A stretch of 64,000 nucleotides of DNA from Sulfuritalea sp. (GCA_030680805.1 JAUXUK010000105.1:1-64000); one strand, 5' to 3'; counted from the first letter of the stretch, positions 33,832 to 42,915 are shown. Made by a program: numbers and translations. The notes: generated from the letters alone by a model not told the origin.

Positions 33832-35894
33832 GAATTTTCACCGGTATCGCCGCGCGCTTTCGCGGTTCGCTGCGCTTCAAGCTGCTGGCGCTGGCGCTCG
33901 GCCCCTTGCTGGTGGCCGTGCCGATCCTGATCGGCATCCTCGCCGGTTGGGGCGCGGTGTATTACGACCGCCTGCTGATCACCAAGGTGCAGAGCGATCT
34001 CGCCGTGGCCCATGGCTATTTCGACCAGGTCAGGGAGGGCGTCGGCCGCCGTGTCGAAACCCTGGCCGGTTCCGAGCGGCTTGCCCGCGCGCTGCGCGAG
34101 CGGCCGGGGGCCGTGGCCCTGGGCGAGCTGCTGCGCGAGATGCAGCAGCAGTTGAAGATCGATTTCCTGATCCTGCTCGACAGCAACGGACGGGTGCGCG
34201 CCGCCACGGGCGGCCCGGCCATCGGCAGCAGCTATTCCGAGTGGGAAGTCGTGCGTCGCGCGCTCTCCGGTCACGCCGAGACGGAGGTGGATATCCTCGA
34301 TGCCGTCCAGCTGGCGGTGATTGATCCGGCGCTGGCTGAAAAGGCACGCACGCCCCTGATTGCCACGCGCAACGCACAAACCACCCAGCGCAACGAGGAA
34401 ACCCGCGGCATGGTGATGCACGCTGCAGCGCCGATCGTCTCTGCCGCACGCGAGGGCGGCGCCAGCGTGGGCGTGCTGGTCGGCGGCCTGCTGCTCAACA
34501 AGAACCTCGAGTTTGTCGATCGCATCAACGACATCGTTTACCCGGAAGGCGCGCTGCCGCTGGGCAGCGTCGGCACTGCGACCCTGTTCCTCGATGACGT
34601 GAGGATTGCCACCAACGTCCGCCTTTTCGAGAACGTGCGTGCCATCGGCACCCGGGTTTCAGCCGAGGTGCGGCATACCGTGCTTGATCTGGGCCGTACC
34701 TGGCTTGATCGCGCTTTTGTGGTGAATGACTGGTATGTCTCGGCCTATGAACCTGTCATCGACAGTCGCGGCCAGCGGGTCGGCATGCTCTACGTCGGCT
34801 TCCTCGAGGGGCCCTTCCAGCACGCGCGGCAACTGGCACTGGCGGCGGTGGCCCTGTTGTTCGTGCTGACCGTGGCCGTCGCGGCATTTGTTTCCCTGCG
34901 TTTGGCACGGCATGTTTCGCAGCCGGTGGAGCGCATGCACGGCACCATGAGCGCGATTGAATCCGGGCAGACCGAGGCGCGCGTGGGCACCCATTTGCCG
35001 GACCTGGCCGGCGCGGACGAACTGGCTGAACTGGCCGCCCACTTCGATCGCCTGCTCGACCGCCTGGAGACGCAGACGGACGCCTTGCAACGCTGGGGCA
35101 GCGAACTCGACAGCAAGGTGGCCGAGCGCACGCAGGAACTCGCCACGGCCAACCAGACGCTGCGCTCGGCGCAGCAGCGGCTGGTCATGTCGGAGAAGCT
35201 CGCCGCGATCGGCCAGCTCGCCGCCGGCGTGGCGCATGAAATCAACAATCCGGTGGCGGTGATCCAGGGCAATCTCGATGTGTTGCGCGAAACCCTGGGC
35301 GATGCGGCCGAACCGGCGATGCCCGAGATCCGCCTGATCCAGGACCAGGTGTTCCGCATCCGCCTGATCGTCACCAAACTGCTGCAGTTCGCGCGGCCGG
35401 CCGAGTACGCCGGCTATCTGGAGCCCGTGGCGCTCGATCAGGTGGTGCAGGACAGCCTGGTACTGGTGGCCCACCAGATGAGGAAGACCAATGTCGCCGT
35501 GACGCAGGAAATGCGCGCGACGCGGCCCGTGTCGGTGAACCGCAACGAACTGCAGCAGGTGCTGATCAATCTGATGGTGAACGCCCTGCAGGCCATGCCC
35601 GAGGGCGGCACGCTGCGGCTGGTCAGCGGCGACCGCGAAGAAGGCGGTGTCCCGGGCGGCTTTGTCGCCGTCGGCGACAGCGGCCCCGGCATCACGCCGG
35701 AAGACCGCGAGCGGCTGTTCGATCCCTTTTTTACCACCAAGACCAGCGACGGTACCGGCCTTGGCCTGTGGGTCAGCCTCGGCCTGGTGCAGCGTTATGC
35801 GGGCAGGATCGAGGCAGCCTGCCCGCCCGCTGGCGGCTCGGTGTTTACCGTGTGGCTGCCCAACGAGACGTCAGTCGAGGTGACCGCGGCCTGA
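33810..35894 (+). CDS. Sensor histidine kinase with periplasmic double-Cache-like domain
   Basis: A 694-residue membrane kinase, partner of the sigma-54 regulator, which it overlaps by 22 bases (GTG start at 33810; GTG 33819 also possible). Helix 1 at about residues 24-50, a ~290-residue periplasmic sensor, helix 2 at about 343-366 (LALAAVALLFVLTVAVAAFV), HAMP, a coiled coil, the H box GVAHEINNPVAVIQGNL, N box LINLMVNALQAMP, G1 VGDSGPGI and G2 GTGLGLWVSLGLV. NtrB/DctB-type. The ligand is unknown; formate or a related signal is a guess from context. Confidence 0.92.
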   Translation: MLRVGGLGIFTGIAARFRGSLRFKLLALALGPLLVAVPILIGILAGWGAVYYDRLLITKVQSDLAVAHGYFDQVREGVGRRVETLAGSERLARALRERPGAVALGELLREMQQQLKIDFLILLDSNGRVRAATGGPAIGSSYSEWEVVRRALSGHAETEVDILDAVQLAVIDPALAEKARTPLIATRNAQTTQRNEETRGMVMHAAAPIVSAAREGGASVGVLVGGLLLNKNLEFVDRINDIVYPEGALPLGSVGTATLFLDDVRIATNVRLFENVRAIGTRVSAEVRHTVLDLGRTWLDRAFVVNDWYVSAYEPVIDSRGQRVGMLYVGFLEGPFQHARQLALAAVALLFVLTVAVAAFVSLRLARHVSQPVERMHGTMSAIESGQTEARVGTHLPDLAGADELAELAAHFDRLLDRLETQTDALQRWGSELDSKVAERTQELATANQTLRSAQQRLVMSEKLAAIGQLAAGVAHEINNPVAVIQGNLDVLRETLGDAAEPAMPEIRLIQDQVFRIRLIVTKLLQFARPAEYAGYLEPVALDQVVQDSLVLVAHQMRKTNVAVTQEMRATRPVSVNRNELQQVLINLMVNALQAMPEGGTLRLVSGDREEGGVPGGFVAVGDSGPGITPEDRERLFDPFFTTKTSDGTGLGLWVSLGLVQRYAGRIEAACPPAGGSVFTVWLPNETSVEVTAA

Positions 35895-35903
35895 AGCAGC
35901 TGA

Positions 35904-36584
35904 TCAGCCGCCGGCGGGCGCGAAGCGCTTCTCGATTTCCGCTACCGGAATATAGCCGCCGACTCGCTCGCCACCGGCGAAAAAGATTGCCGGCGTGCCA
36001 TTGATGCGCAGTTTTCGACCGAGTTGCGCGGACTTTTCGAGGCCGCTCATGTCGCACTTGGCGGGGATGGCGGGCAAAGCCTTGCCGGCCGTCATCCAGT
36101 CGATCCACGCCTTGGCCTTGTCCGGCGCGCACCAGATCGCCTTGGATTTTTCGTAGGAGTCGTCACCCAGTACCGGATAGAGGAAGGTGTACACGGTCAC
36201 GTCCTTCAGCGTCAGGACGTCTTTCGCCAGTTTCTTGCAGTAGCCGCAGTTCGGGTCTTCGAAGGTCACCATGACGTTCTTTCCGCTGCCGCGCACCTGT
36301 TTCACCGCCAGTTCGAGGGGCAGGGAATTGAACTGGCGCTCCGCAGTCAGGTTCTTGCCGGTCTTCATTTCCAGCAGGTTGCCGAAGATCAGGTAGGCGC
36401 CCTTGTCGTCGGCGTAAAAGATCTGGCCGTCGACCGTAACCTCCCAGATGCCTGTCATCGGCGCCCTGGCGATCTTTTCGACCTTGCCCAGCTTGGCCTC
36501 GACGGCTTTCTTCACATCGGCCTCGTCGGCAAAAGCGGCGAGGGACACACAAGCCAGGGTGGCGGCAAGCAGGGGTAGTTTCAT
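35904..36584 (-). CDS. dsbC: Thiol:disulfide interchange protein DsbC
   Basis: A 226-residue periplasmic disulfide isomerase. Signal peptide MKLPLLAATLACVSLAAFA, N-terminal dimerisation domain (IARAPMTGIWEVTVDGQIFYADDKGAYLI in parts), and a thioredoxin-fold domain with active site DPNCGYCKKLAKD and cis-Pro INGTPAIFF. Its normal CxxC contrasts with the U-G-A-C of the gene at 25644. Convergent with the kinase gene, 9 bp apart. Confidence 0.95.
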   Translation of the reverse strand: MKLPLLAATLACVSLAAFADEADVKKAVEAKLGKVEKIARAPMTGIWEVTVDGQIFYADDKGAYLIFGNLLEMKTGKNLTAERQFNSLPLELAVKQVRGSGKNVMVTFEDPNCGYCKKLAKDVLTLKDVTVYTFLYPVLGDDSYEKSKAIWCAPDKAKAWIDWMTAGKALPAIPAKCDMSGLEKSAQLGRKLRINGTPAIFFAGGERVGGYIPVAEIEKRFAPAGG

Positions 36585-36617
36585 GAGATCTCCAGGGAAA
36601 ATCAGGACGCCAGCGAT

Positions 36618-37778
36618 TCAGGATGCTAGCGCATAGCGAACCAGCAAGTTCTTTACGACCGGCAAAGTGTTGGTGAGGTTCAATCCAAAATTTCGCAAAC
36701 GCAGCAATGAGCCTGCGGCAGGGCCAAAAAGGTCGTGCAGGCTATCAGTCACTGTCTGCAAAGTCACTACTTCTTCCTTGCGCGCGCGCTCGTAGCTGCG
36801 CAGCAGTGCCAGATCGCCGCAGTCTACGTGACCCGGTTTGTCGCACAGCACGGCGGCCAGAACCTGCGCATCCCGAAAACCGAGGTTGATGCCATGACCG
36901 GAAAGCGGATGGATGGTATGCGCCGCATCGCCGATCAATGCAAGTCGCGGCGCTACCGTTTTCGGCGCGCGCATCAGGCGCAGCGGAAAGCCCGCCGCCG
37001 CGGTAATCAATTCCAGCGCACCCAGTCGCTGGTTGCCAGCCTCGGCAACCAGGGCGCACAGCGCGGCCGGGTCCAGCGCCAGCAACTCGCGCCCGCGGTC
37101 TTCCGGGGCGGACCACACCATCGAGATTCGATTGCCGGGAAGCGGCAGCCAGGCCAGCACCCCATCCTGGCGGAACCACTGGAAAGCCGTGCCGCGATGG
37201 GGCAGTTCGGTGGCGAAGTTGGCCACTACGCCCAACTGGTCGTAGGGGTCGAAGCGCACCTCGATACCCGCCGCCGAGCGGGTCCAGGACTCGGCGCCAT
37301 CGGCCGCAACGATCAGTCGCGCGACGAGCGTACGGCCGTCGTCGAGCGTCAAGCGGGCTGCATCGGGTTCCAATGACAGCGCTTGCGGGCGCGCCGGGCA
37401 CAGCAGGGTCAGATTGCCCTGGCGCTTTACCGTCTCCCACAACTCCCGCTGCATCAGCGAGGATTCCAGTATCCAGGCCAGTTCGGACACGCCGCTGCCA
37501 TAGGCCGTGAAGTCCAGCCGGCCACCGGCATCGCCATGGATTTCCATGGTCCGCACCGCTTCCATGCGCGCCGCATCCATGTGGTTCCAGGTGCCCAAGG
37601 CATCGAGAAAGCGCGCGTTGGCCGGGCTGATCGCATAGACGCGCGAATCCCATCCTTCGGAGAAGCCCGGCGTCTTGCCCTCGACCAACGCCACCGACAA
37701 GGCCGAGCGGCGCAAAGCCGCCGCCAGCGCCAAGCCGGCCAAGCCACCCCCTACAATCGCGACATCAACGTCCATCAT
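36618..37778 (-). CDS. UbiH/UbiF/VisC/COQ6-family FAD monooxygenase
   Basis: A 386-residue flavoprotein hydroxylase, probably of ubiquinone biosynthesis. FAD motif DVAIVGGGLAGLALAAALRRS at the N-terminus, the middle DG motif (VAADGAES) and GDAAHTIHPLSGHGINLGFRD define the family. Which ring position it hydroxylates cannot be told from sequence alone. Start at the first of two consecutive ATG codons (37778 or 37775). It lies ~30 bp downstream of dsbC's start on the same strand and ~70 bp from tRNA-Met, divergent. Confidence 0.88.
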   Translation of the reverse strand: MMDVDVAIVGGGLAGLALAAALRRSALSVALVEGKTPGFSEGWDSRVYAISPANARFLDALGTWNHMDAARMEAVRTMEIHGDAGGRLDFTAYGSGVSELAWILESSLMQRELWETVKRQGNLTLLCPARPQALSLEPDAARLTLDDGRTLVARLIVAADGAESWTRSAAGIEVRFDPYDQLGVVANFATELPHRGTAFQWFRQDGVLAWLPLPGNRISMVWSAPEDRGRELLALDPAALCALVAEAGNQRLGALELITAAAGFPLRLMRAPKTVAPRLALIGDAAHTIHPLSGHGINLGFRDAQVLAAVLCDKPGHVDCGDLALLRSYERARKEEVVTLQTVTDSLHDLFGPAAGSLLRLRNFGLNLTNTLPVVKNLLVRYALAS

Positions 37779-37798
37779 GCAATTGTCGCTTACAGGGG

Positions 37799-37834
37799 CT
37801 TGCCTTGACAAGGCAAGCGTGCGGCGGGGATAAT
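37799..37834 (+). promoter_or_regulatory. Promoter of tRNA-Met with a palindrome over the -35 box
   Basis: TTGACA (37805-37810), an 18-bp spacer and GATAAT (37829-37834), 13 bp before the tRNA. A perfect 8-bp inverted repeat, CTTGCCTT-GAC-AAGGCAAG (37799-37817), covers the -35 box and resembles an operator. Confidence 0.75.
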
Positions 37835-37847
37835 TCGGCCCCTCTGC

Positions 37848-37924
37848 GGTGATGTAGCTCAGTCGGTTAGAGCATCGGATTCATAATCCGGGGGTCGGTG
37901 GTTCAAGTCCACTCATCACCACCA
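37848..37924 (+). tRNA. tRNA-Met (CAT), elongator type
   Basis: Acceptor GGTGATG pairs with CATCACC, anticodon loop TTCATAA, T arm with TTCAAGT, discriminator A and encoded CCA. A paired first acceptor base pair excludes the initiator tRNA. tRNA-Ile2 with modified CAT cannot be fully excluded. Confidence 0.93.
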
Positions 37925-37933
37925 GTCATACAG

Positions 37934-37960
37934 CGGCCTCCAGCGATGGAGGCCGTTTTT
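37934..37960 (+). terminator. Terminator after tRNA-Met
   Basis: CGGCCTCC-AGCGAT-GGAGGCCG followed by five T's. Confidence 0.92.
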
Positions 37961-38171
37961 CTTTTCCATCTCGCGGGACTCTGGCGGGACCGTCCCTATC
38001 GGCAACCCGCAATAGCCCTTGGTCGACATTGATGCCGCCCATCTAACCGGTGGGGGGCGATCCGGCGTAGTGGCGGGCCTGTCGGCGGACTGAAATGGGC
38101 TCGCAGAACTTTGACCCATGCTGGTAATCTAGCGCCTGCCCCTTGTTCACCCATGACCACAGATTCCCATC

Positions 38172-39176
38172 ATGACCCCGAGCCAGATCGTCAAATTTCT
38201 TGACCAGCACGTCATCGGCCAGGATGAAGCCAAGCGCCAGCTGGCCGTCGCCGTCTACACCCATTACAAGAAGATTGAGCTCGCCGCGCCCGACAGGGTG
38301 GAAATCGTCAAGAGCAACGTCCTCCTCGTCGGCCCGACCGGCACCGGCAAGACGTTGCTGTGCGAGACGCTTTCCCGGGTGCTCGAGGTCCCCTTCGTCA
38401 CGGCAAATGCCACCTCGCTGGCGCAGAGCGAATACGTCAATGAAGAAATCGAGGCGATCCTGCAGCGGCTTATCGACAAGGCCGAGGGCGATATCGGGCG
38501 CGCCCAGCGCGGCATCGTATTCATCGACGAAATCGACAAGCTGAAAGCCATCAGCAGCCAGAGCGGGCAGGGTCGCGGTACTTCCGGCGAAGGTGTCCAG
38601 CACGCGTTGTTGAAGATCATGGAGGGCGTGCCGGTCAAGATCAAGGACTCGCACTACATCGACACCACGCAGGTTCTTTTCATCTGCGGCGGCGCGTTCG
38701 TCGGACTCGAAGACATTCTCGCCAAGACCCGTTCCTTTGGCTTCATTTCCACGTCGGAGGACGACAACCAGAAGCTGCTCGATCGCCTCAACGCACGCGT
38801 CAAGCCGACCGACCTGTTCGAGTACGGGCTGATCCAGGAATTCGCCGGTCGCCTGCCGATCGTCGCGTCCTTGAAGCCGCTCTCGCGCGAGATGATGGTC
38901 AGGATCATGACCGAGCCAACCAACTCGATCTATAGTCAGTACTGCCAGATTCTGCAAAACAACGGGGTGGAACTGATCATCGAACCGCTGGTGTTCGAGC
39001 AGATTGCCGACCTCGCGATGGAATACCGGGTCGGTGCGCGCAGTCTGCGCGGAATTTTCGAGGAAATGCTGACGCCGGTAATCTACCTGGTGCCCGACCA
39101 CCCCGAGGTGCGGCAGGTCAAAATCGCGTCCCTGTTCGAAAACGCCCGATTCATCGGAACCCGTTCACCCGGCTAG
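38172..39176 (+). CDS. ClpX-like AAA+ ATPase lacking the zinc-binding domain
   Basis: A 334-residue AAA+ protein clearly related to ClpX (~420 residues) from QIVKFLDQHVIGQDEAKRQL onward, without the N-terminal Cys4 zinc domain. Walker A GPTGTGKT, Walker B IVFIDEIDK and sensor-2 GARSLRGIFEE are intact, so it should hydrolyse ATP. The pore-1 loop GYVG of ClpX is replaced by EYVN (SLAQSEYVNEEIEAIL), and the ClpP-docking IGF loop is shortened (KTRSFGFISTSEDD). It is therefore probably not the canonical protease unfoldase but a paralogue with changed substrate handling. No clpP or tig is adjacent. No clear ribosome binding site. Confidence 0.85.
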   Translation: MTPSQIVKFLDQHVIGQDEAKRQLAVAVYTHYKKIELAAPDRVEIVKSNVLLVGPTGTGKTLLCETLSRVLEVPFVTANATSLAQSEYVNEEIEAILQRLIDKAEGDIGRAQRGIVFIDEIDKLKAISSQSGQGRGTSGEGVQHALLKIMEGVPVKIKDSHYIDTTQVLFICGGAFVGLEDILAKTRSFGFISTSEDDNQKLLDRLNARVKPTDLFEYGLIQEFAGRLPIVASLKPLSREMMVRIMTEPTNSIYSQYCQILQNNGVELIIEPLVFEQIADLAMEYRVGARSLRGIFEEMLTPVIYLVPDHPEVRQVKIASLFENARFIGTRSPG

Positions 39177-39526
39177 GCGTCGCGTTGCTGGCGGCGACGG
39201 TCGAGCCACCAGGCAAGCACCGGCAGGGCGACGAAGGAACCGGGTAGCACCATCACGAAAAGATAGGGGGAAAGATGCGCCAGCGCCCGCACCTGATCCC
39301 GCAGGCTGGCTCGTTCGGCCGCCGTCCAGCGCTCGCCATTGCGGGATTTCATCAGAAGCGGCATGAGGCCGCGCAACTGCACCATTTTGCCGAGCAACTG
39401 CTTGCGTTCGCGGTCCTGCGCTGCCAGAATTTTCTGTATCAGGCTGGGCGAAAAGCGAACACCTGTTGCGGCGGAGACTTGCAGATCGGCTTGCTTGATG
39501 TCGCCGCGCGGTCTGAAACGAACCAT
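39173..39526 (-). CDS. Small LETM1-like membrane protein
   Basis: A 117-residue protein with one hydrophobic segment near the C-terminus (LSPYLFVMVLPGSFVALPVLAWWLD) preceded by charged helices. The pattern of basic helix, LSPYLFVMVLPG and LPVLAWWLD resembles the membrane region of LETM1-domain proteins; this is a weak similarity judged by eye. It ends the minus-strand operon with the YqjK/YqjE/YqjD-like genes (7-bp gap) and overlaps the convergent end of the clpX-like gene by 4 bases. Confidence 0.6.
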   Translation of the reverse strand: MVRFRPRGDIKQADLQVSAATGVRFSPSLIQKILAAQDRERKQLLGKMVQLRGLMPLLMKSRNGERWTAAERASLRDQVRALAHLSPYLFVMVLPGSFVALPVLAWWLDRRRQQRDA

Positions 39527-39533
39527 TGCAGGA

Positions 39534-39833
39534 TCAGGCCGGCAGTCGGCGCTCCAGGAGATCGCTCAACTTGCGCCACGCCTGCCAGCCAAAAAAGGCA
39601 CGACGCGCCCAGCGCCACACGCGTTTTGGCCGGGCCACGACCAGGGCGACAGCCGCCCCCATGACGACTTGCGGATGGCGGCGCAACCAATGGGCGGCGT
39701 CAACAGCCAAGTCGGCTCCCGTGAAGGCGGGAGCCAGTCCTGCCGCGTAACGGCCAAAGTCGGCGCGCAAAGCGTCGCTGGCGATCTGAAGCCGCTGCTT
39801 CTTGAGCGCAAGTTCAAGCGTGGTGGGATTCAC
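39534..39833 (-). CDS. YqjK-like protein
   Basis: A 99-residue protein, GTG start overlapping the preceding stop (GTGA). It opens VNPTTLELALKKQRLQIASDALR, a pattern seen in YqjK-type proteins, then a hydrophobic stretch (HPQVVMGAAVALVVA) and a basic C-terminus (PKRVWRWARRAFFGW). Position after a YqjE-like gene supports the name; biochemical function is unknown. Confidence 0.72.
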   Translation of the reverse strand: MNPTTLELALKKQRLQIASDALRADFGRYAAGLAPAFTGADLAVDAAHWLRRHPQVVMGAAVALVVARPKRVWRWARRAFFGWQAWRKLSDLLERRLPA

Positions 39834-40243
39834 TGCGACTTCGCGGCTGCTTCGGGCGCCAAAGCGTCGCGATCCTTGCGAAGCTCGGCAAGGCTCGCGG
39901 AAAACAGGTTGGACCCGGAGCGCGCCAGGCTCATCGCCAGCATGAGGCTGGCGATACCGGCCCCGATGAACAGCGCGGAAAACACGCCGAGCGCCAGCAG
40001 CCGGTTGCTGTCCCACAGCAGCACGGTGAGAAAGACGGCAAGAAAGACCAGCCCCGCAGAGAGGCACAAAAAGGCAGCTCCCCCATAGGCGACCAGGGAA
40101 AGCAATCGCACCCGCTCCTCGGCCAATTCGACGCCGAGGAGTTCGAGGCGATTGTGAATCAGGGTGACGCCGGTGCCGAGTAAACCCTTCGCCGAAGCGA
40201 ACAACCCGTGCTGCGCAGACACCTTGGCGGCCCCTTCGCCCAT
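39830..40243 (-). CDS. YqjE-like (phage holin family) membrane protein
   Basis: A 137-residue protein with an amphipathic N-terminal helix (LFASAKGLLGTGVTLIHNRLELLGVELAEE in parts) and two membrane helices (AAFLCLSAGLVFLAVFLTVLL, LLALGVFSALFIGAGIASLML). This is the Phage_holin_3_6/YqjE pattern. It lies 8 bp after the yqjD-like gene, forming a yqjD-yqjE-yqjK set as in enterobacteria. The homologues are linked to membrane association of ribosomes in stationary phase, known mainly for YqjD. Confidence 0.85.
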   Translation of the reverse strand: MGEGAAKVSAQHGLFASAKGLLGTGVTLIHNRLELLGVELAEERVRLLSLVAYGGAAFLCLSAGLVFLAVFLTVLLWDSNRLLALGVFSALFIGAGIASLMLAMSLARSGSNLFSASLAELRKDRDALAPEAAAKSQ

Positions 40244-40251
40244 TGCCAGGC

Positions 40252-40563
40252 TCAGCGACGGCCGATCAGCAGGCCGACGATGAAGCCGAATCCGGCGGCT
40301 ACGCCGACCGAACGCCAGGGATTGTCATGCACGTAGTCGTCGGCGACGCGGCCGACCTGCTTGGCTTTGTCCACCACGGCAGCCTCGGCTTCGGCCAGCT
40401 TGATCTTGGCGGCCGAAAGGCGATCCTGAGTCCTGGCGCGGATATCGGCGATCTTGTCACCCGCCTGTCCGGCGGTGACGCGCAGCAGTTCTTCGGTATC
40501 GGCGATTACCAGTCTTACGTCGGCAATCAGTTTGTCCTTGGTGACATCGGTCATATCGCTCAT
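40252..40563 (-). CDS. YqjD/ElaB-family (DUF883) protein
   Basis: A 103-residue tail-anchored protein: a long charged helix (residues ~1-75, with ADTEELLRVTAGQAGDKIADIR), then VHDNPWRSVGVAAGFGFIVGLLIGRR, the family's C-terminal glycine-rich membrane anchor. E. coli YqjD binds ribosomes at the inner membrane. First gene of the four-gene operon running down to 39173. Confidence 0.92.
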   Translation of the reverse strand: MSDMTDVTKDKLIADVRLVIADTEELLRVTAGQAGDKIADIRARTQDRLSAAKIKLAEAEAAVVDKAKQVGRVADDYVHDNPWRSVGVAAGFGFIVGLLIGRR

Positions 40564-40633
40564 GCTTATCTCCTAAATTGAATAACTACAGACTAAGGCT
40601 ACCGATTTTGTCGTTGCGCCGCAATGATCTATG

Positions 40634-41443
40634 TCATACGGAAGCGAACTCGTAATCCACCGTCAGCGGCGCATGATCGGAGAAGCGCTGCTCCCTGTAA
40701 ACAGCCACTCGGCGCGCTGCTGCCGCCAATCCCGGGGTGGCGACCTGGTAGTCGATGCGCCAGCCCACGTTTTTGGCCCATGCCTGGCCCCGGTTGGACC
40801 ACCAAGTGTAAGCCTCGCCGGTTGCCTCAGGCAAGAGCCGGCGATGCACGTCCACCCAGCCCAGGTCGGCGAATACGGCAGACAGCCAGGCGCGCTCTTC
40901 GGGCAGGAAGCCGGAGTTCTTCTGGTTGGATTTCCAGTTCTTGAGGTCGATCGGCTGGTGCGCGATGTTCCAGTCGCCGCACAGCAGGATCTCGCGGCCA
41001 TCCCTTCGGGCCTCATTTGCCAGACGTTCAAGCTGTGGCCGGAACTGTTCGAGGAAGCGAAACTTGGCCTGTTGCCGCTCGTCTGAGCTGGAACCCGACG
41101 GCAGGTAGAGGGAGACCACCGACAGCTTGCCGAAATCGGCTTGCAGGTAGCGGCCCTCGGCATCGAACTCGGGGTTGCCAAAGCCTTCGACAATTCGGTC
41201 AGGTGCCCGCCGGGCATAGATGCCGACACCGCTGTAGCCCTTCTTTTCCGCGGCATGGAAGCAGCCGCTGAACCCGGCCGGCGAGCGCAATGCGGGCGTC
41301 AAGTCCGGCAATTGGGCCTTGAGTTCCTGGACGCAGACGATGTCGACCTGCTGCGTCGCCAGCCAGTCGAAAAACCCCTTGCTGGCGGCGGAACGGATAC
41401 CATTCAGATTCAGACTGAGTATTCGGAGCTTGTGCCTGAGCAT
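40634..41443 (-). CDS. xth: Exodeoxyribonuclease III family endonuclease
   Basis: A 269-residue AP endonuclease/exonuclease of the ExoIII type for base-excision repair. [24 protein letters not shown] (catalytic Glu), [24 protein letters not shown] and the C-terminal [13 protein letters not shown] are the family motifs. It is divergent from pyrE with only a few bases between starts. Confidence 0.93.
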   Translation of the reverse strand: MLRHKLRILSLNLNGIRSAASKGFFDWLATQQVDIVCVQELKAQLPDLTPALRSPAGFSGCFHAAEKKGYSGVGIYARRAPDRIVEGFGNPEFDAEGRYLQADFGKLSVVSLYLPSGSSSDERQQAKFRFLEQFRPQLERLANEARRDGREILLCGDWNIAHQPIDLKNWKSNQKNSGFLPEERAWLSAVFADLGWVDVHRRLLPEATGEAYTWWSNRGQAWAKNVGWRIDYQVATPGLAAAARRVAVYREQRFSDHAPLTVDYEFASV

Positions 41444-41457
41444 GTAGAATGCCTTTG

Positions 41458-42138
41458 ATGAATGCGAACGTCGCCCTTACTGCCGCCAGCGCCATCACCA
41501 GCGAACTGAGCCGCGAGTTTATCGCCTTCGCCTGCGAGCAGGGCGTGCTGCGCTTCGGGGAATTCAAGACCAAGGCGGGGCGGTTGAGTCCCTACTTTTT
41601 CAATGCCGGCTTGTTCAACGACGGCGCCTCGTTGTCGCGTCTGAGCGAATTCTACGCACGCCGCATTCTGGCGGCCGGGGTCGGCTTCGACGTGCTGTTC
41701 GGGCCGGCCTACAAGGGCATTCCGCTGGCAGCCGGCGCGGCAATGGCGCTGGCGGGCCTGGGCCGCAATGTTCCGTATGCCTACAATCGCAAGGAAGCCA
41801 AGGATCACGGCGAGGGCGGCACCCTGGTCGGCGCGCCGCTCCAGGGACGCGTGCTGATCATCGACGACGTGATCTCCGCGGGCACCTCGGTGCGTGAATC
41901 GGTCGAACTGATTCGCGCCGCCGGTGCGACTCCCGCGGCGGTGCTCATCGCGCTCGATCGCCAGGAGCGGGGCCAGGGAGAGCTGTCGGCAGTGCAGGAG
42001 GTTGAAAAGAGCTTCGGCATTCCCGTGATCAGTGTTGCCAGCCTGACCGACTTGATCGATTATCTTTCCGGCCATCCGGAACTTGAAAACAAGCTTGCCG
42101 CCGTGCGCGAATACCGCGTTCGTTACGGCGTCGACTGA
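41458..42138 (+). CDS. pyrE: Orotate phosphoribosyltransferase
   Basis: A 226-residue enzyme of pyrimidine synthesis joining orotate and [56 protein letters not shown] and the PRPP motif [16 protein letters not shown] are present. ATG 41458 is preferred; ATG 41449 (three codons earlier) is possible. The xth-pyrE divergent arrangement is common in proteobacteria. Confidence 0.96.
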   Translation: MNANVALTAASAITSELSREFIAFACEQGVLRFGEFKTKAGRLSPYFFNAGLFNDGASLSRLSEFYARRILAAGVGFDVLFGPAYKGIPLAAGAAMALAGLGRNVPYAYNRKEAKDHGEGGTLVGAPLQGRVLIIDDVISAGTSVRESVELIRAAGATPAAVLIALDRQERGQGELSAVQEVEKSFGIPVISVASLTDLIDYLSGHPELENKLAAVREYRVRYGVD

Positions 42139-42169
42139 TGCCCATGAAACCTTTTCGGGGAGATAACCC

Positions 42170-42904
42170 ATGCGCCTGATTTCCGCCCTCTTGTTTGCTT
42201 CTTCCACCTTGCTTGCCCTCGATGCCGCGGCCCAGATACGCATCTATTGTTGCGATGACGCAGAGGGGCGCAAGGTATGTGGCGACTTTCTGCCCCCCGC
42301 TTGCCAGGGCCGGGCCTATGAAGAGCGCGACAATCGCGGTTTTGTCTCGAAGACAGTTGAAGCTCCGCTGACCGAGGCGCAGCAGGCGCGGCGCGATGCG
42401 GAGAAGGCCAAGAAGGAAGAAGCGCTGAAGAAGGCCGGTGAGGAACGTCGGCGTACGCTGGCCTTGCTGTCGACCTACTCCAGTGAAAAGGACATCAACT
42501 TCGCCCGGGATCGTTCTTTGGCGGAAATTGAAAAGAACAGGAAAGAGTCGCAGCAGCGGCTCGACGAGGCCAACAAGAAGAAGCTGGCGCTTGACGCCGA
42601 CAAGGAGTTTTACAAGGGCAAGGCCATCCCTGAGCAGGTCAAGGCGCAGATCCGCGACAACGAGAAAGAGCTCAAGGCGCAACAGGCCGCTGTCGATGCC
42701 AGGCTCAAGGAGATGGAAGAAGTCCGCGCTCGTTTCGCCGAGGAGAAGAGGCGTTATCTGGAACTGACCGGCAAGAAGTCGACTGAAGCGGCTCCTGCGC
42801 CAGCGTCGTCGGCTCCGGTACCTGCAGCTGCTCCGGCGCCCGCCGCCGCCGCACCAGCGGCTGCACCGGCCTCGGCCCCCGCCAAACCCGGCGAGAAGAA
42901 GTAG
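42170..42904 (+). CDS. Exported coiled-coil protein, DUF4124-like N-terminus
   Basis: A 244-residue protein: signal peptide (ISALLFASSTLLALDAAAQ), a short Cys-containing segment (IRIYCCDDAEGRKVCGDFLPPACQGR), a long charged helical region (about residues 65-200) of coiled-coil character, and an Ala/Pro-rich tail. The N-terminal part resembles DUF4124 proteins. Function unknown; the region points to a periplasmic structural role. 31 bp after pyrE, convergent with gatB. Confidence 0.72.
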   Translation: MRLISALLFASSTLLALDAAAQIRIYCCDDAEGRKVCGDFLPPACQGRAYEERDNRGFVSKTVEAPLTEAQQARRDAEKAKKEEALKKAGEERRRTLALLSTYSSEKDINFARDRSLAEIEKNRKESQQRLDEANKKKLALDADKEFYKGKAIPEQVKAQIRDNEKELKAQQAAVDARLKEMEEVRARFAEEKRRYLELTGKKSTEAAPAPASSAPVPAAAPAPAAAAPAAAPASAPAKPGEKK

Positions 42905-42915
42905 TCAGGAAGTAA

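Noticed and set aside
37848-38171. tRNA-Met as an integration site for a mobile element
   Set aside because: No integrase and no repeated tRNA 3' end were found; the following 200 bp hold only the terminator and no clear gene.
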